NCBI GenBank assembly: GCA_018894105.1
Contig: CM032122.1
Coordinates: 39,959,404-40,023,403 of the forward strand
DNA length: 64,000 nucleotides
Reading direction: 5' to 3'
Origin: Jacaranda mimosifolia
Lineage: Eukaryota; Streptophyta; Magnoliopsida; Lamiales; Bignoniaceae
Positions 1-10,072 of this stretch are shown piece by piece. The number at the start of each line of letters is the position of its first letter. Within the stretch, counting starts at the first letter, position 1. Under the pieces are notes generated by a model. The model was not told where the DNA came from. It made no database searches and saw nothing but the letters and a program-made list of their open reading frames with translations. The position numbers and the translations under genes are program-made.

Positions 1-107
1 CACCAGAAGTGCAAGACATAGGCCACTGGTAACAACTTCACTACATTCTGATAACAGATGAATCTGGAAAACAGTTTTTTTGGATGCTTACGGTGAAATG
101 AGTGAGC

Positions 108-206
108 CTCTTAACTATAAGACATGCAATCAAACTCCAACTCTTAACTATAAGACATGCAATCAAACTCCAACTCTTAACTATAAGACATGCAATCAAA
201 CTCCAA
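108..206. repeat. Tandem repeat, three 33-bp units
   Basis: Three head-to-tail 33-bp copies occupy 108-140, 141-173 and 174-206. Each begins CTCTTAACTATAAGACATGC and I see no mismatch between them. They lie just beyond the 3' end of the minus-strand PPR gene, possibly in its 3' UTR. The identity of the units suggests recent slippage or unequal exchange. Confidence 0.95.
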
Positions 207-381
207 TTCTGCCAAGTTAAAAGCTCTTCATATAAAACTCAGCCTATCCAAGCACAAAGATGAACAAGATAATCTTCGTAACTTCAATATTCCAAAACTA
301 GCATCCCAAACATATTACAGTGGATTTTATCTTGAACAATGTGTAGCAACGCTTAGAAGACCATATGACAAATCAAAGCAA

Positions 382-1515
382 CTAGAGATCTCGACTTAGA
401 AAGTGTAGTCCATTCAACAAAGTGTTATAAGTCTTCTCGTTCATAAAACTATCCCGCTTCCTAAACCCTTCAAGAAGTTCGAGAGCATCATTACCCCTTC
501 CATCCCTGCACATTTCTTCCAACAATGTCTTGTAAGTCAACAAATCAGGTGACATGGAATTGCCAATCATGTCAAATGCAGTCTCGATCGCATCCTCAAA
601 CCTCCTCTCCATCGCAACACTACAAATCAAAATCAAATAAGTACTCCCTTTTGGCACCAATCCTTTTCCTCTCATCTCTTTATAAAACCACAACCCTTGG
701 TTCACCCTACCTTTCTCACACAGCCCTTTTGTCAAATAACTGTAAGTGTATGCATTCGGCTCACAACCATACAATCCCATTTCACGAAAAACCCGAATAG
801 CCTCATCCACTTCAAGGCACTTTGAGTAAGCTTTGATGATCATATTCAGCACGAACGTGTCGGGAATTACCCCAGACGCCTTCATTTGCTTAGCTAATGA
901 TCTAACCGCATGCAAATACACATAACATACATTCAACTTATCAAACTTCCTCAAGAGTGAATTCAAAAGCAACGCATAAGTCTCCAAATCCGGTTTAGCA
1001 TCCTCGGATTTCAGCATTTTCTTATAAATGTCGAAAGCGCGATTAAACAGGAATTTACGGCCACAACAGAACTTAATCATGGTGTTAAACAAGGGAAGGT
1101 TTGCAGGGCACGCGCCGGCGAGAACTTCTTCGATTAAAGTTTCGGCGACCCGATAACGCTTACCGGAAACTGCGATTTCGATCATTGTGAGGTAGGTGAT
1201 GTGGTTGTGCTTGTAGTGGCGCTGCTGAGCCGTCCACCGGAAGATGTCCAGGGCCAGGTCCGGGTCGGTTTGGGACCGGAGGGCTTCATCGACGTCGGAT
1301 TGAGTGAACCCGGGCTTGAGGGTTTGGAGCCATGTCTCGAATTGTTTCTCTAGTGGGGTTCTGGTGCGCGGATTTGGAGATTTTGGAAGTGCCGGTGGCG
1401 GGGGATCAGATGAGGTAGGCGGAGAAGGGTGGTAGAGAGTGATGGTGGTGGAGAGGTGGCGGAGAGAGAGGCGGAGGAGGGAGGTTCGGATGGTGCGAGG
1501 TAAAAGGAGGGCCAT
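382..1515 (-). CDS. P-class pentatricopeptide repeat protein, probably mitochondrial
   Basis: Intronless 377-residue ORF with its ATG at 1515-1513. The first ~30 residues are basic and rich in Leu, Ser and Arg with no acidic residue, as in a mitochondrial transit peptide; a Pro-rich linker covers about 30-55. PPR-like helical pairs run from about residue 105 to the end. The clearest 35-residue units start near 219, 254, 289 and 324, for example the unit beginning NAYTYSYLTKGLCEKGRVNQ. There is no E or DYW extension, so this is a P-class protein, a family that binds organellar RNA and affects its stability, splicing or translation. It looks like the Arabidopsis At3g25210-type protein (from memory). 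The RNA target cannot be inferred. At 377 residues it is a short member of the family. Confidence 0.88.
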   Translation of the reverse strand: MALLLPRTIRTSLLRLSLRHLSTTITLYHPSPPTSSDPPPPALPKSPNPRTRTPLEKQFETWLQTLKPGFTQSDVDEALRSQTDPDLALDIFRWTAQQRHYKHNHITYLTMIEIAVSGKRYRVAETLIEEVLAGACPANLPLFNTMIKFCCGRKFLFNRAFDIYKKMLKSEDAKPDLETYALLLNSLLRKFDKLNVCYVYLHAVRSLAKQMKASGVIPDTFVLNMIIKAYSKCLEVDEAIRVFREMGLYGCEPNAYTYSYLTKGLCEKGRVNQGLWFYKEMRGKGLVPKGSTYLILICSVAMERRFEDAIETAFDMIGNSMSPDLLTYKTLLEEMCRDGRGNDALELLEGFRKRDSFMNEKTYNTLLNGLHFLSRDL

Positions 1516-2039
1516 TGCTGGTGACGGAGGGCGGAGAGTTGGCCGGTGGTTTGCTGCATTTTGTTGGGTCAGAGTGGGCTTCGAGTTTGGGCTAGAACTT
1601 GGGCTGTGGTTCCTATTTGGATTGGGCCATCTAATTGCACCTCTATGACTTTTGGAGATCTCTTAAGAAAAATCAAGAAATTAAATTGTAAATATTTTGT
1701 TATTTTTCTATTATAAAAAATTGAATTAATAAAAGGCCAAAAGAATCAACAACAATAAAATTGGATTAATTAATTAAAATTATCATTCAATATGATATTT
1801 TGGCATATTGGAATTTTTGTTCCAATATGCTTCATATTTGATCTAATGGAAACATAATATTGATGCTTTTAAAGTAATAAAATAAATAGCCGATATAAAA
1901 TAAAATAAAATGACATTGACCCTCAATCAACGTAGTACAATTAATATATAATCCTGCTAATGCAATCTGAGTAGGAAAAGGGTTTGGTATAGAGTTGTAG
2001 TTGAAACGATTTGAATTTGGAAGTTTTATCTTAACTTCC

Positions 2040-2268
2040 CGATTCTAATATTTTGAATCCGAGTTTAACATGAAAAACAATTCAAGGATGAGCTCAAATT
2101 TGAGTTCAAACTCGAAAGTAGTAAAAATATAATACATACTTATTAATAAAATAAAAATAACATTGAATTGTATATCTAAGATGTTCACGATCCCTCAAGC
2201 CTAAATAAAAGAGGCTCGAAATCGAACTCGATTCAACGAGCCTCACGAACTAGCTTGCACTCCTAATT
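2040..2268. mobile_element. Degenerate hAT-like MITE fragment
   Basis: The stretch is full of GAGCTCAAATTTGAGTTC-, AACTCGAA- and GAGGCTCG-type words. The same vocabulary fills the elements at 29355-29925 and 61978-62347. Its right end, TTGCACTCCTAA, reads on the other strand as a TTAGGAGTGCAA terminus, close to the TAGGG(A/T)G(C/T)AAA ends of those elements. No left terminus could be fixed. Confidence 0.45.
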
Positions 2269-2274
2269 TTGAAT

Positions 2275-2470
2275 TATTAGGATCAAGCACTTATTACTAG
2301 GCTAAAAGCTACAATTATTAGTAGAGGCGTAACTTTATTTCTTTATATATTTAGCAACGCAAAGCATTGTATAAGGCTACGGTCGGCTTGAGGTGACTGC
2401 GTCCTATAAGCTCCATGGATTGGGCAGTTAGTCACCGAGTCAAATGATGATGTAGATAATAAATCCATCA
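2275..2470 (-). repeat. TRIM 3' terminal repeat
   Basis: 196 bp, the same length as its partner. On the plus strand it opens TATTAGGATCAAGCAC and closes AATAAATCCATCA. The opening has lost the TG...CA symmetry by one base. Confidence 0.88.
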
Positions 2471-2510
2471 ATCTTCTCCCCAGCAATAGCTTGGGGACCC
2501 GAACTCATGA

Positions 2511-2526
2511 CCTCGCTCTGATATCA
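2511..2526 (-). promoter_or_regulatory. TRIM primer-binding site
   Basis: The minus strand reads TGATATCAGAGCGAGG two bases inside the 5' terminal repeat. It matches the plant tRNA-iMet PBS (TGGTATCAGAGC) except for G to A at the third base. Confidence 0.85.
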
Positions 2527-2528
2527 AT

Positions 2529-2724
2529 TGTTAGGATCAAACGTTTACTACTAGACTAAAAGCTATAGCTGTCAACAGAGGCATATCTTTATTTCCTTAT
2601 ATATTTGGCAGCACAAAGTATCGTATAAGGCTACGGTTGACTTGAGGTGGCTACACCCTATAAGCATCATGGGTTGGGCAGTTAGTCCGTGAGTTAAAGA
2701 ATGATGCGGATAATAAATTCAACA
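2529..2724 (-). repeat. TRIM 5' terminal repeat
   Basis: 196 bp. On the plus strand it opens TGTTAGGATCAAACG and ends AATAAATTCAACA, so both strands carry TG/CA termini. Confidence 0.88.
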
Positions 2725-3663
2725 TAAATATTACGCTTTTATACAACAAACGCCTCATATTACAATATTCTTGAATTTCAATAGATATAATAAGTTGTTT
2801 GGTTCAATGGGACTCAAATAATTCATTGAGCCTGATAAATGGTAATTGGTAAATCGAGTTAAAGTTGGAAGAATCTTATCAAACAAACATGCCTTTTCCA
2901 AAAGAATGTCCATAAAGCAAGGTTGATAAGGGGTGCAGCATGTGAGATCTCTGGTCCTTCTTATCTCAACTTGTAGGTAAAGTCAGTACTGTTGTACTCA
3001 GACTATCAAGTGAGTATCCAGAAAACAAAATAAATAAATAAATACATAAATAATAGATTAATAGATTATATCAAGTGTGTATATTCTTTACTACCAAAGA
3101 GGTAGTTAATGATTTATTTATTTAGTCAAGGGATTTAATTTGCTTAATTTTTTTTCCACTTAATCTGCAGTGATTTTCATGTTAAGTGAAGAATTGTTAT
3201 GAATTAAATTAAATATTTGATGATATTTGAATTTATTCCCTATTAAAGAAATTAAAGTCATTAAAATATTTTATAAATTTTTTCCTTTTCTCACTCAGTG
3301 AAATGCCTTTTTTGTAGAATTTATGTACTTGTAATTTTAAGAGAATGAGGAAAAGTAAAAAAAAAAAAAAATTTTAGAGCACGTTTTTGTGTGTTTACTT
3401 TGATGTAGAACTAATTGTTTGTTGCTGCCTCAGTGAAATAGAATCCGTCCATTTCTAAAACATAAATAAAAATAAAATTAATTAATAATATTATGCACAC
3501 ACCACATCTTTTAATTGACCATAAAATTAAAAGTTTTTCAAAAAAAAAATTTCAATAAATATAAACATATACTTCTCTTAGTTTTGTAAAACCACTAATT
3601 AGATAAAATTAATTCAAAAGATTTTCACCCAAAAAAAAAATCTATAAATAAAACATAAACATA

Positions 3664-4102
3664 GGCTTTGTTTGGTTGTGAATTGGGCCATTCTCCCAAA
3701 ATATTTTGGGAGAATGGATTTTGGGTAGTGGGGTTGGGGAATGTGATAGTTGTTTGTTTGTATTTTAGGAGAATAAATTGAGAGAAAATAATTGATTTGT
3801 TTGTGTTTTGGAGGGGACAAGATGTCACATCAATGACTTTTTTGTTGGGTTGTGGGGTGAAATAAGTATTTTAAAATTATTTATATGTGTATATATAAAT
3901 TGTATGAGTAGTAGTATGTGTATATATTTATAATAATTAAAGAATATGGGGTGCCTTGGGGAATGGTGTAGAGTTGTGAATAGTAGGAATTTTTTAGGAA
4001 TAAATTTTATATTTTGAAAGTGAGATTAAAGAATATGTAGTGTTTGTTTGTTTAAGTTTTGAGAGTTGAAAAATAAATTGGGAGTTTGCGGCTAAACAAG
4101 GC
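3664..4102 (+). mobile_element. Tourist-like MITE, family A, copy 1
   Basis: About 440 bp with degenerate terminal inverted repeats: GGCTTTGTTTGG on the left, and GCCTTGTTTAGC when the right end is reverse-complemented. Near the left end is the palindrome CCCAAAATATTTTGGG. The reverse complement of the element at 52258-52726 aligns with it over most of its length. It carries no coding sequence. The target duplication is not convincing in this copy. Confidence 0.7.
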
Positions 4103-4433
4103 TAGATCTTTTGAAAATATTATTTTTTAAATATACTCCAAAATAAAATTCCACCATGGGCCATGGCCCTGTCCCCCACATGTCGCCATCATCCTTAACT
4201 CCACTTTTCCTTCAATCAAACCGTATCAATTATAAAATATCCCACCTTATCCTCTTTTTCTGTCTACCTATACACACGCCTTTTTGTATATCTCGTTTTC
4301 TCTCTCTCACTTTTTTCTACTTATCAGCAAGTTTGTCCAAAACCCATTAAACCCTCCAACTCCTCTTCACACCAGCGTCATTCACAAGGTTGAATCAATT
4401 AACCGATCAAGATTTTATCCAATTCAGTGTTGA

Positions 4434-7197
4434 ATGGCCTGCTTCCTTTCCTACGCCAATCCCAAATCCTGTTTTCCGGTACTACCGTCCGGAACTCTGC
4501 GCCGTGCGGTCTCCTTTCGGCTGCATATTGAGCGGAGGCCATTGGTTGTGGTGGCTTGCACCGGTGGTAGTAATACTGGCGGCAAGTGTGAGTTTAGCGG
4601 CTTGCTCGCGCCGCTGGAGCCCAGGTCGCCAGCTGGGAGGCTCTTGAGCGGCGTCTTGTTGGATGATCGGGAGAACCTTCAGGCTGTGGCTCAGAAAGAG
4701 TTGGAACGACTGGCGGTGGAGAGGGATGAAGCGGCCGCTCGTTTTCAGCTCAGCTTCGGCTCCGATGAAGCTTCCCTTCACAGGTTGGTGGCTGATTTTT
4801 GTTTTTCTTTTTATTTTTTTCGTTGTCTCTGTTTTGTTATGCCATCTTATTGCAATTTATTGGATTATGATATGTGAATTCTGATGGTAATTGTATTTAT
4901 TGTTTGCTAGCCAGTTCTTTTAGCATGTTCCCACTTTTACTTGAATTGCTCCTTTGCTCCTGGGAGTGCAAAGATTCGAGATTTAATTATGGATCATGCT
5001 ATTAGGCATAAATAGTTCAACTCCTAAAAGGTCCCAAGAATTTGAGTTCCAAATAATTACAATCATCGTACAGATAAGACCTCACAAACATGGTATGGAT
5101 GGTTGTGATTGTCTCTAGACTTTTGAGTCCAATGATCGTATGGAAAAGGCCACACAACATAGTATGGATGGTTGTGATCGTTGCGGAGGCATTGTGTGTG
5201 TATGAGTATGCATGTATGTATGGTGGGCCGTCGCTGTCTCAACCAAGTACAAAATTTGATTCCAAGTTGCCAAGTCAATTCACCATTGGACATCCAATTA
5301 TTGCTCCCTACTTTGGTTTTTATAATGTCTTAATTTGGTTTCTAGGATATAAATTTTTATAATGTCTTCATCTGGTTTCTAGAATATAAGTAGGAGTGAT
5401 TAATACACACAATGAACAGATGCATTGAACCTTGCCTACCAGCAGGTGAGTATAAAGCTTAATTTAAGTACCTTCAGTTTCAATGGCAAACTCAATTGAG
5501 GAGAAGAATTTGCAGTAAAATCTTAATATTCATGGAAGGGGTTTTTGAATGTTTACCCATTTGTTTCTCTATGCTCCCATTTACCTTCCATGCAAATGGA
5601 GCCTTAAATCTTAAATTGCTAATTGATCTATAGGAGCGAACTTGAAGTTTCTCCTAGGATCTTGGAATATTGCATATCTTAGAAATGGTGAATCGTTACA
5701 AGTTTTTTCATATTGCAAATAGTTGAAAATGTTATATTTCTAAGGAATATGACTTCTGGAAAAACAAAAAGAAAGGAACTCAAGCAATTTAATCCAAGAT
5801 TGTACGGTAGTTAGAATATGTGGAATGAGTTAAGAGTACCAAGCTTTGCATGTAGAGATTGTGAAGATTATATCAAAACAATCATATAAATTATTTTCTT
5901 AATTATGTGTTGTTTACCTCTCACTGCTCAACATTATTTGCACAGTTGTATAGCTTTTAGCAATATGGCTGTATTTGTTTTTATGAACTCCATGGCACAT
6001 TTTTGGATAAGCGCAGAAATCCTTGAGAATGGCATGGGCCGGAGAGGGTGTACTAGTGCATTGAGTTCCTCAAGAATGTAATGGCGGGAGGAGGGTGTAC
6101 TAGTACTGCCACCGGACACTGTGGCCACAAATTTAATCCCATGATGCATTTGCTGCATCTATGAATGGTACATCTACGTGCATTGTCGTTGAAAAGTTGG
6201 CCATTTATCAATTTGAGCTGGGAAGTACTCTGGTGCTGGATTGATACTGATGGTTTTGGCGTAACTCCAATTTCAAGAAGGACAGTTAGAGGATGTAGAG
6301 ACATAGTATTGCTTAAATGACATCTTGTTGCTATAATTATACAAATGCTGAAACGTGAGAAAATCGTGGTAATGCTAGTTAATTTATACGAAATCTTTCG
6401 CTTTTATACTCTTTGGCTGATTTAAAAAACCAAATGGCAGGAGGATTTCTGAATTGAAAAAGCAAGAATGCGAAGTCGCAGTTGAAGATATTATGTACAC
6501 ACTTATAATCCAGAAGTTTTCTGAGATGAGAGTTCATTTGATCCCAAGGCTCTCCAAATGTGTCTATAACGGTCGGCTTGAGATCTGGCCTTCGAAGGAC
6601 TGGGAACTCGAGTCCATTCATAGCGCTGAGATTCTGGAGATGGTGAGGGAACATGTAAATGCTGTTGTTGGATGGAGAGCAAACTCTAATGTCACAAACA
6701 GTTGGGCCATAACTGAGATAAAACGGTCACACCTCTGCAAATTATATGATGCCTCCATCTTGTATGGATACTTTCTAAAGTCGGCTTCTTTAAGGCACCA
6801 TCTGGAATGGGGTCTCAAGATGCTATCACTAGGGTCGAATTATGTTGCTTTTGGACGCGTTAGCAGCCAAAGATCTATATCTGTGGGCCAAATACCATAT
6901 AGCTTGGAAATGAAACTGGAGAATTTGAGGTGTTATTTGATGGGATTCGACCAAGAAACGGTTCAGATGTGTGCAAAGCCGAAATCTAAGGAGGCTTTGA
7001 ATTTGATTGAGAGACATAGCTGTGCTCTGTTTGGAGATGGGATAATCAGCTTGTGTGAGACCGATGAGCTCGTTTCGACTTCATTCTCAAGCTTGAAGAG
7101 ATTAGTTCTGGAAGCTGTTGCTTTTGGTTCTTTCTTGTGGGAAATTGAAAACTGGGTGAATGCCGTATATATGCTGGAGGAGAACCAAGTCTGGTAG
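4434..7197 (+). CDS. DUF760 protein, UV-B-induced At3g17800-like, chloroplast
   Basis: Two exons, 4434-4783 and 6441-7197, separated by a 1657-bp intron in phase 2 (CACAG|GTTGG ... GGCAG|GAGGA). Splicing gives 368 residues. The joined reading at residues 114-122 (SLHRRISEL) restores the conserved DUF760 continuity, which supports these splice sites. The first ~40 residues are Ser/Arg-rich with few acids, like a chloroplast transit peptide. The DUF760 core follows, with family-typical stretches AVEDIMYTLIIQKFSE, RLEIWPSKDWELESIHS and SLKRLVLEAVAFGSFLWE near the C terminus. The family is known as UV-B-induced plastid proteins; its biochemical role is not established. Arabidopsis At3g17800 is about 420 residues, so this copy has a shorter N terminus. 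The ATG chosen is the first in the exon that opens the transit-like sequence. Confidence 0.88.
5061..5181. repeat. Imperfect 70-bp tandem duplication in the DUF760 intron
   Basis: Segments of about 51 bp starting at 5061 (AATCATCGTACAGATAAG) and 5131 (AATGATCGTATGGAAAAG) align with few mismatches and both contain GTATGGATGGTTGTGAT. A second small duplication lies at about 6020-6106, where both copies carry GGGTGTACTAGT. Nothing coding was seen in the intron. Confidence 0.75.
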
Positions 7198-7876
7198 ATC
7201 CCAAGTGTGATCCTTGTCCATTCATTAGGCGTATTTGTATATATCAGTTCTTTTACCTTTCAACTCTATAAGATTCAGATCTAGCAATCGGGGAGATGTA
7301 TAGTGTACTCTTGATGCAAGAATAGTGTGTGTGTGTATATATAGAATTTCCAGTTGAGACAGTTGTCTTCTTGTTCATACAGCTATCTTAAATTTTTGAG
7401 GTTTTCTTTTCTTGGTGATGTGGTGATGCCCTTCAGCGGACCAGTCTATCTTCCTGCAAAAGGCAGTGCAACTCCCCTCTCTACGCGATAGACAACTAAA
7501 CCATGTATACTCATTGGAACCATTTTTTTTTTGGGGACAAGTTTCTTAATTAAATTTTCAGTTGTACCGGTGAATTTGGAGGAAATTTATTTGCCTGATA
7601 GGTTCGCAGACCTGAATGATAATAAATTCAATAACGAATAAACATCACTTGCAAAGAAAAATTATAACCATGATGATTTTAGCATAGTTTAAGAAAAAGT
7701 GCTGATTTTTGAGAATAAACAAAGCCCAGTATAATAACAGAAAAGGCGTTAATTTTTCAGAGTACATTATTAGAACGTAAGTGGATGATCAATAATTTGA
7801 ATTTATTTCCTCAAAATATTTTAAACTTAAGAAATGAAATCAAACGTGTTGGTTCACTCTCATTTTTTTGGATTAG
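7198..7876. other. 3' region of DUF760 gene and spacer
   Basis: Probable 3' UTR of the DUF760 gene (to roughly 7400, with a GT/AT microsatellite near 7326-7342), then AT-rich spacer. I looked for homologues of ceQORH exons 1 and 2 here and found none, so the following pseudogene is 5'-truncated. Confidence 0.65.
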
Positions 7877-9250
7877 CTACTGATGCAGCTGGAGAGGAAG
7901 TTGAGGTTGGACCTGGAGTCAAAAACTTCAAACCTGGTGACAAAGTTGTTCCTGTGCTGAATCATATTGTAAGTCCTTAAGTTGTTTCTGCTTTTTCTTT
8001 CTTTTTCCATCTTCATCATTTATATTGCTCTCATCCGCATTACCGGGATGTCTTAACGAAACAGACAGCCGGTGGTTCATCAAAATATGGAGTGGCTAAG
8101 GAAAATCTGACGGTTCCTAGGCTACCAGAAGTATCAGCTGCTGAAGGCGCCGGCCTTCCTGCTGCTGCTCTTGCTGCCCACATGGCCCTCACCCAATATG
8201 CTGGGCTGAAGCTGGATGGAACCGGCCCTCAGAAAAACATTCTCATCACTGCTGCTTCAGGTGGTGTTGGTCATTATGCTGTTCAGCTGGCAAAGCTGGG
8301 AAATGCACATGCAACGGCTACTTGTGGTGCCCGGAATGTTGACTTAGTGAAAAGGCTCAGGGCAGATGAGGTTCTCGACTATAAGACCCCAGAAGGAGCA
8401 GCTCTTGAGAGTTCATGAACTAGGAAACAGTACTGGGGGTGTTCAAATCCAATCTAATAAAAAAAAAAAATGGACGAACCGATCCAAAAAATCGAAAACC
8501 GATCAAAACCGAACTTTTTTGGATTGAATTGGATTTGTTTTTTTAAAACCGATTGGATTGGATCGGTTTTCGGTTTTAATCTAAAAAACCGATCCAATCC
8601 AAACCGAACTAAAATTTATATACTAATAATATAAAAAATATATATCTTAATTGTAAAATACACAAATAAATTAAAATAAACTAAACTTATGATTTTTTCA
8701 CTTTCAAAAATCAAATATGTAGGGATAATTATTGTGGACTTATAACTTTATAGTTGTGTAAGAACATAATTTAACTTAATTCCACAAGATTAGTGAGATA
8801 TAATAGCTAAATAAAATTTACAAATTAATTGATTAAATTAGTTTAATTATCAATAATAATTTGTCAAATATTTCAATTAAATATTTAAATTGAAAAATCG
8901 ATTTAACTGATCCAATCCAAACCGATTTAAAATGAATTGGATTGGATCGGATTTATAATAAAAGTCCAACCGATCCAAATCGATCTAATATACATTATAT
9001 AGTTTGGATCGATTGACTTTTTATTCCAAAATCGATCCAAACCGAGCCACGAACACCCCTAGAAAATACGATGCAGTGGTTCACTGTGGACCGGCCTTTC
9101 CTTGGTCTGTTTTTGAGCCGAATCTAAGCCCAGATGGGAAGGTAGTTGATCTCACTCCGGGGATTGGTGCAATGTGGACTTTTGCTTTGAAGAAACTCAC
9201 ATTCTCTAAGAAACAATTGGTGCTGCTGTTTCGTAGTCCCAAAAGCGAGA
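7877..9250 (+). pseudogene. ceQORH-like quinone oxidoreductase pseudogene
   Basis: A partial second copy of the intact gene downstream. It keeps the counterpart of exon 3 (7877-7968, 92 nt, same phase), the following intron, and exon 4 from 8065. Exon 4 includes the nucleotide-binding loop AASGGVGHYAVQLAK. Retained introns show a DNA-level duplication, not retroposition. Exons 1 and 2 are absent. The frame ends at TGA 8416-8418, next to a ~630-bp insertion at 8434-9061. Homology resumes at about 9062 with KYDAVVHCGPAFPWSVFEPN. It then diverges after about 9250, losing the last ~60 residues (VDLVKEG through the C-terminal SIDGHATGKIIVEP). Missing start, premature stop, insertion and lost C terminus make it non-functional as an oxidoreductase. 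Confidence 0.9.
8434..9061. mobile_element. hAT-like MITE inserted in the ceQORH pseudogene
   Basis: About 628 bp interrupting exon-4 homology. The ends are inverted: left TGGGGGTGTTC, right GAACACCCCTA. The interior holds further inverted repeats built on CCGATCCAATCC and GGATTGGATCGG, at about 8551-8600 and 8900-8955, so a transcript would fold strongly. The flanks GAAACAGTAC (left) and GAAAATAC (right) may be an imperfect target duplication of the GAAATAC still present in the intact gene. No transposase is encoded. Confidence 0.8.
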
Positions 9251-9324
9251 ATTCAAGAAATGGAATAGGAAATGAAATAAAAGATTTAAATTGGATCGAG
9301 GGGTCTATGCTTGTACTTCATTAA

Positions 9325-10072
9325 TATGGATTTATTATCCTTAATCAATCAAATTTAAATGTAAAATAAAGTATTTACTCATTATTTTAAAATAATTAAA
9401 ATAATATACTTTTATAGAAATTTATCTATGTATAAAAAATAAAAAGTTTAAAAAAAATTCAATCCCTTTCCCTACCTACACAAAAACAATAACTATTTTA
9501 CAAATATTGATCAAACTCCCATAAATTCAAAATTGAAATGAAAATACAATCAAAAAGACTTAAAATTACTCATTTTTTCCCTCTTTTATCCCAAGTTTAT
9601 AACTCACAAACTTTTAAATGTTTTAACATAATGTCACATTTCTCAAATTGCTCCTTAATTTAATGAATAATATATTTGCAATGATTTTCAAATCTTATTG
9701 TAAAATAATAATATACAAATAAATGATATAATACAAAAATATACAAAGTTTTACTTTTTCTTCATCGAGTCAAAAAAGAAAGCATAATTATACAAATAAC
9801 AAATGAGATTCTAGATATTGATGACAATGATTGGAATGATTCTGGATTTGCCACATAGGCATGATCTGAGGCTATTTTCGTCATTCCACGTCGACAACGA
9901 CGAAATGACGGTCGCCCATATTTCCTTTTGCGCCACACCGTTTTCATGTCTATATCTGGACACATTTTGCCTTCTCAATCTTCCTATGTTAACGAAACAA
10001 CATTTCATTTTCCAGAGTATATAATCTTTTCCTTTATAGAAGTTCAAAATTGAAGCAATTCGTGAGTTTGGT
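9325..10072. other. Spacer and probable ceQORH promoter/5' UTR
   Basis: AT-rich to about 9780. Base composition becomes mixed from about 9815 to 10072, directly upstream of the ATG, where promoter and 5' UTR must lie. No clear TATA box was identified. Confidence 0.5.

Larger units (their letters stand above)
2275..2724 (-). mobile_element. TRIM (terminal-repeat retrotransposon in miniature), 450 bp
   Basis: Two 196-bp direct repeats (2275-2470 and 2529-2724) flank only 58 bp. Read on the minus strand, the repeat begins TGTTGAATTTATTATCCGC and ends GATCCTAACA, i.e. TG...CA. Just inside the 5' repeat is a primer-binding site matching the classic TGGTATCAGAGC initiator-methionine tRNA complement with one change. 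A purine-rich tract (GGGGAGAAG) precedes the other repeat. The flanks TGAAT (2270-2274) and TAAAT (2725-2729) are a 4/5 match for a 5-bp target duplication. There is no coding capacity, as expected for a TRIM mobilised in trans. The repeats are clearly diverged, so the insertion is old. Confidence 0.9.
1516..4433. other. Intergenic region between PPR and DUF760 genes
   Basis: AT-rich DNA with no supported gene. It contains a degenerate hAT-like fragment at about 2040-2265, the TRIM element at 2275-2724 and a Tourist-like MITE at 3664-4102. About 1650-2030 and 2730-3660 show only AT-rich sequence. The stretch from about 4250 to 4433 is pyrimidine-rich and probably includes the 5' UTR of the DUF760 gene. 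Confidence 0.7.

Noticed and set aside
4482..4781. 99-codon minus-strand ORF
   Set aside because: Antisense shadow of DUF760 exon 1.
9004..9324. 106-codon plus-strand ORF as a separate gene
   Set aside because: Its start lies inside the MITE and its body is the ceQORH pseudogene tail.
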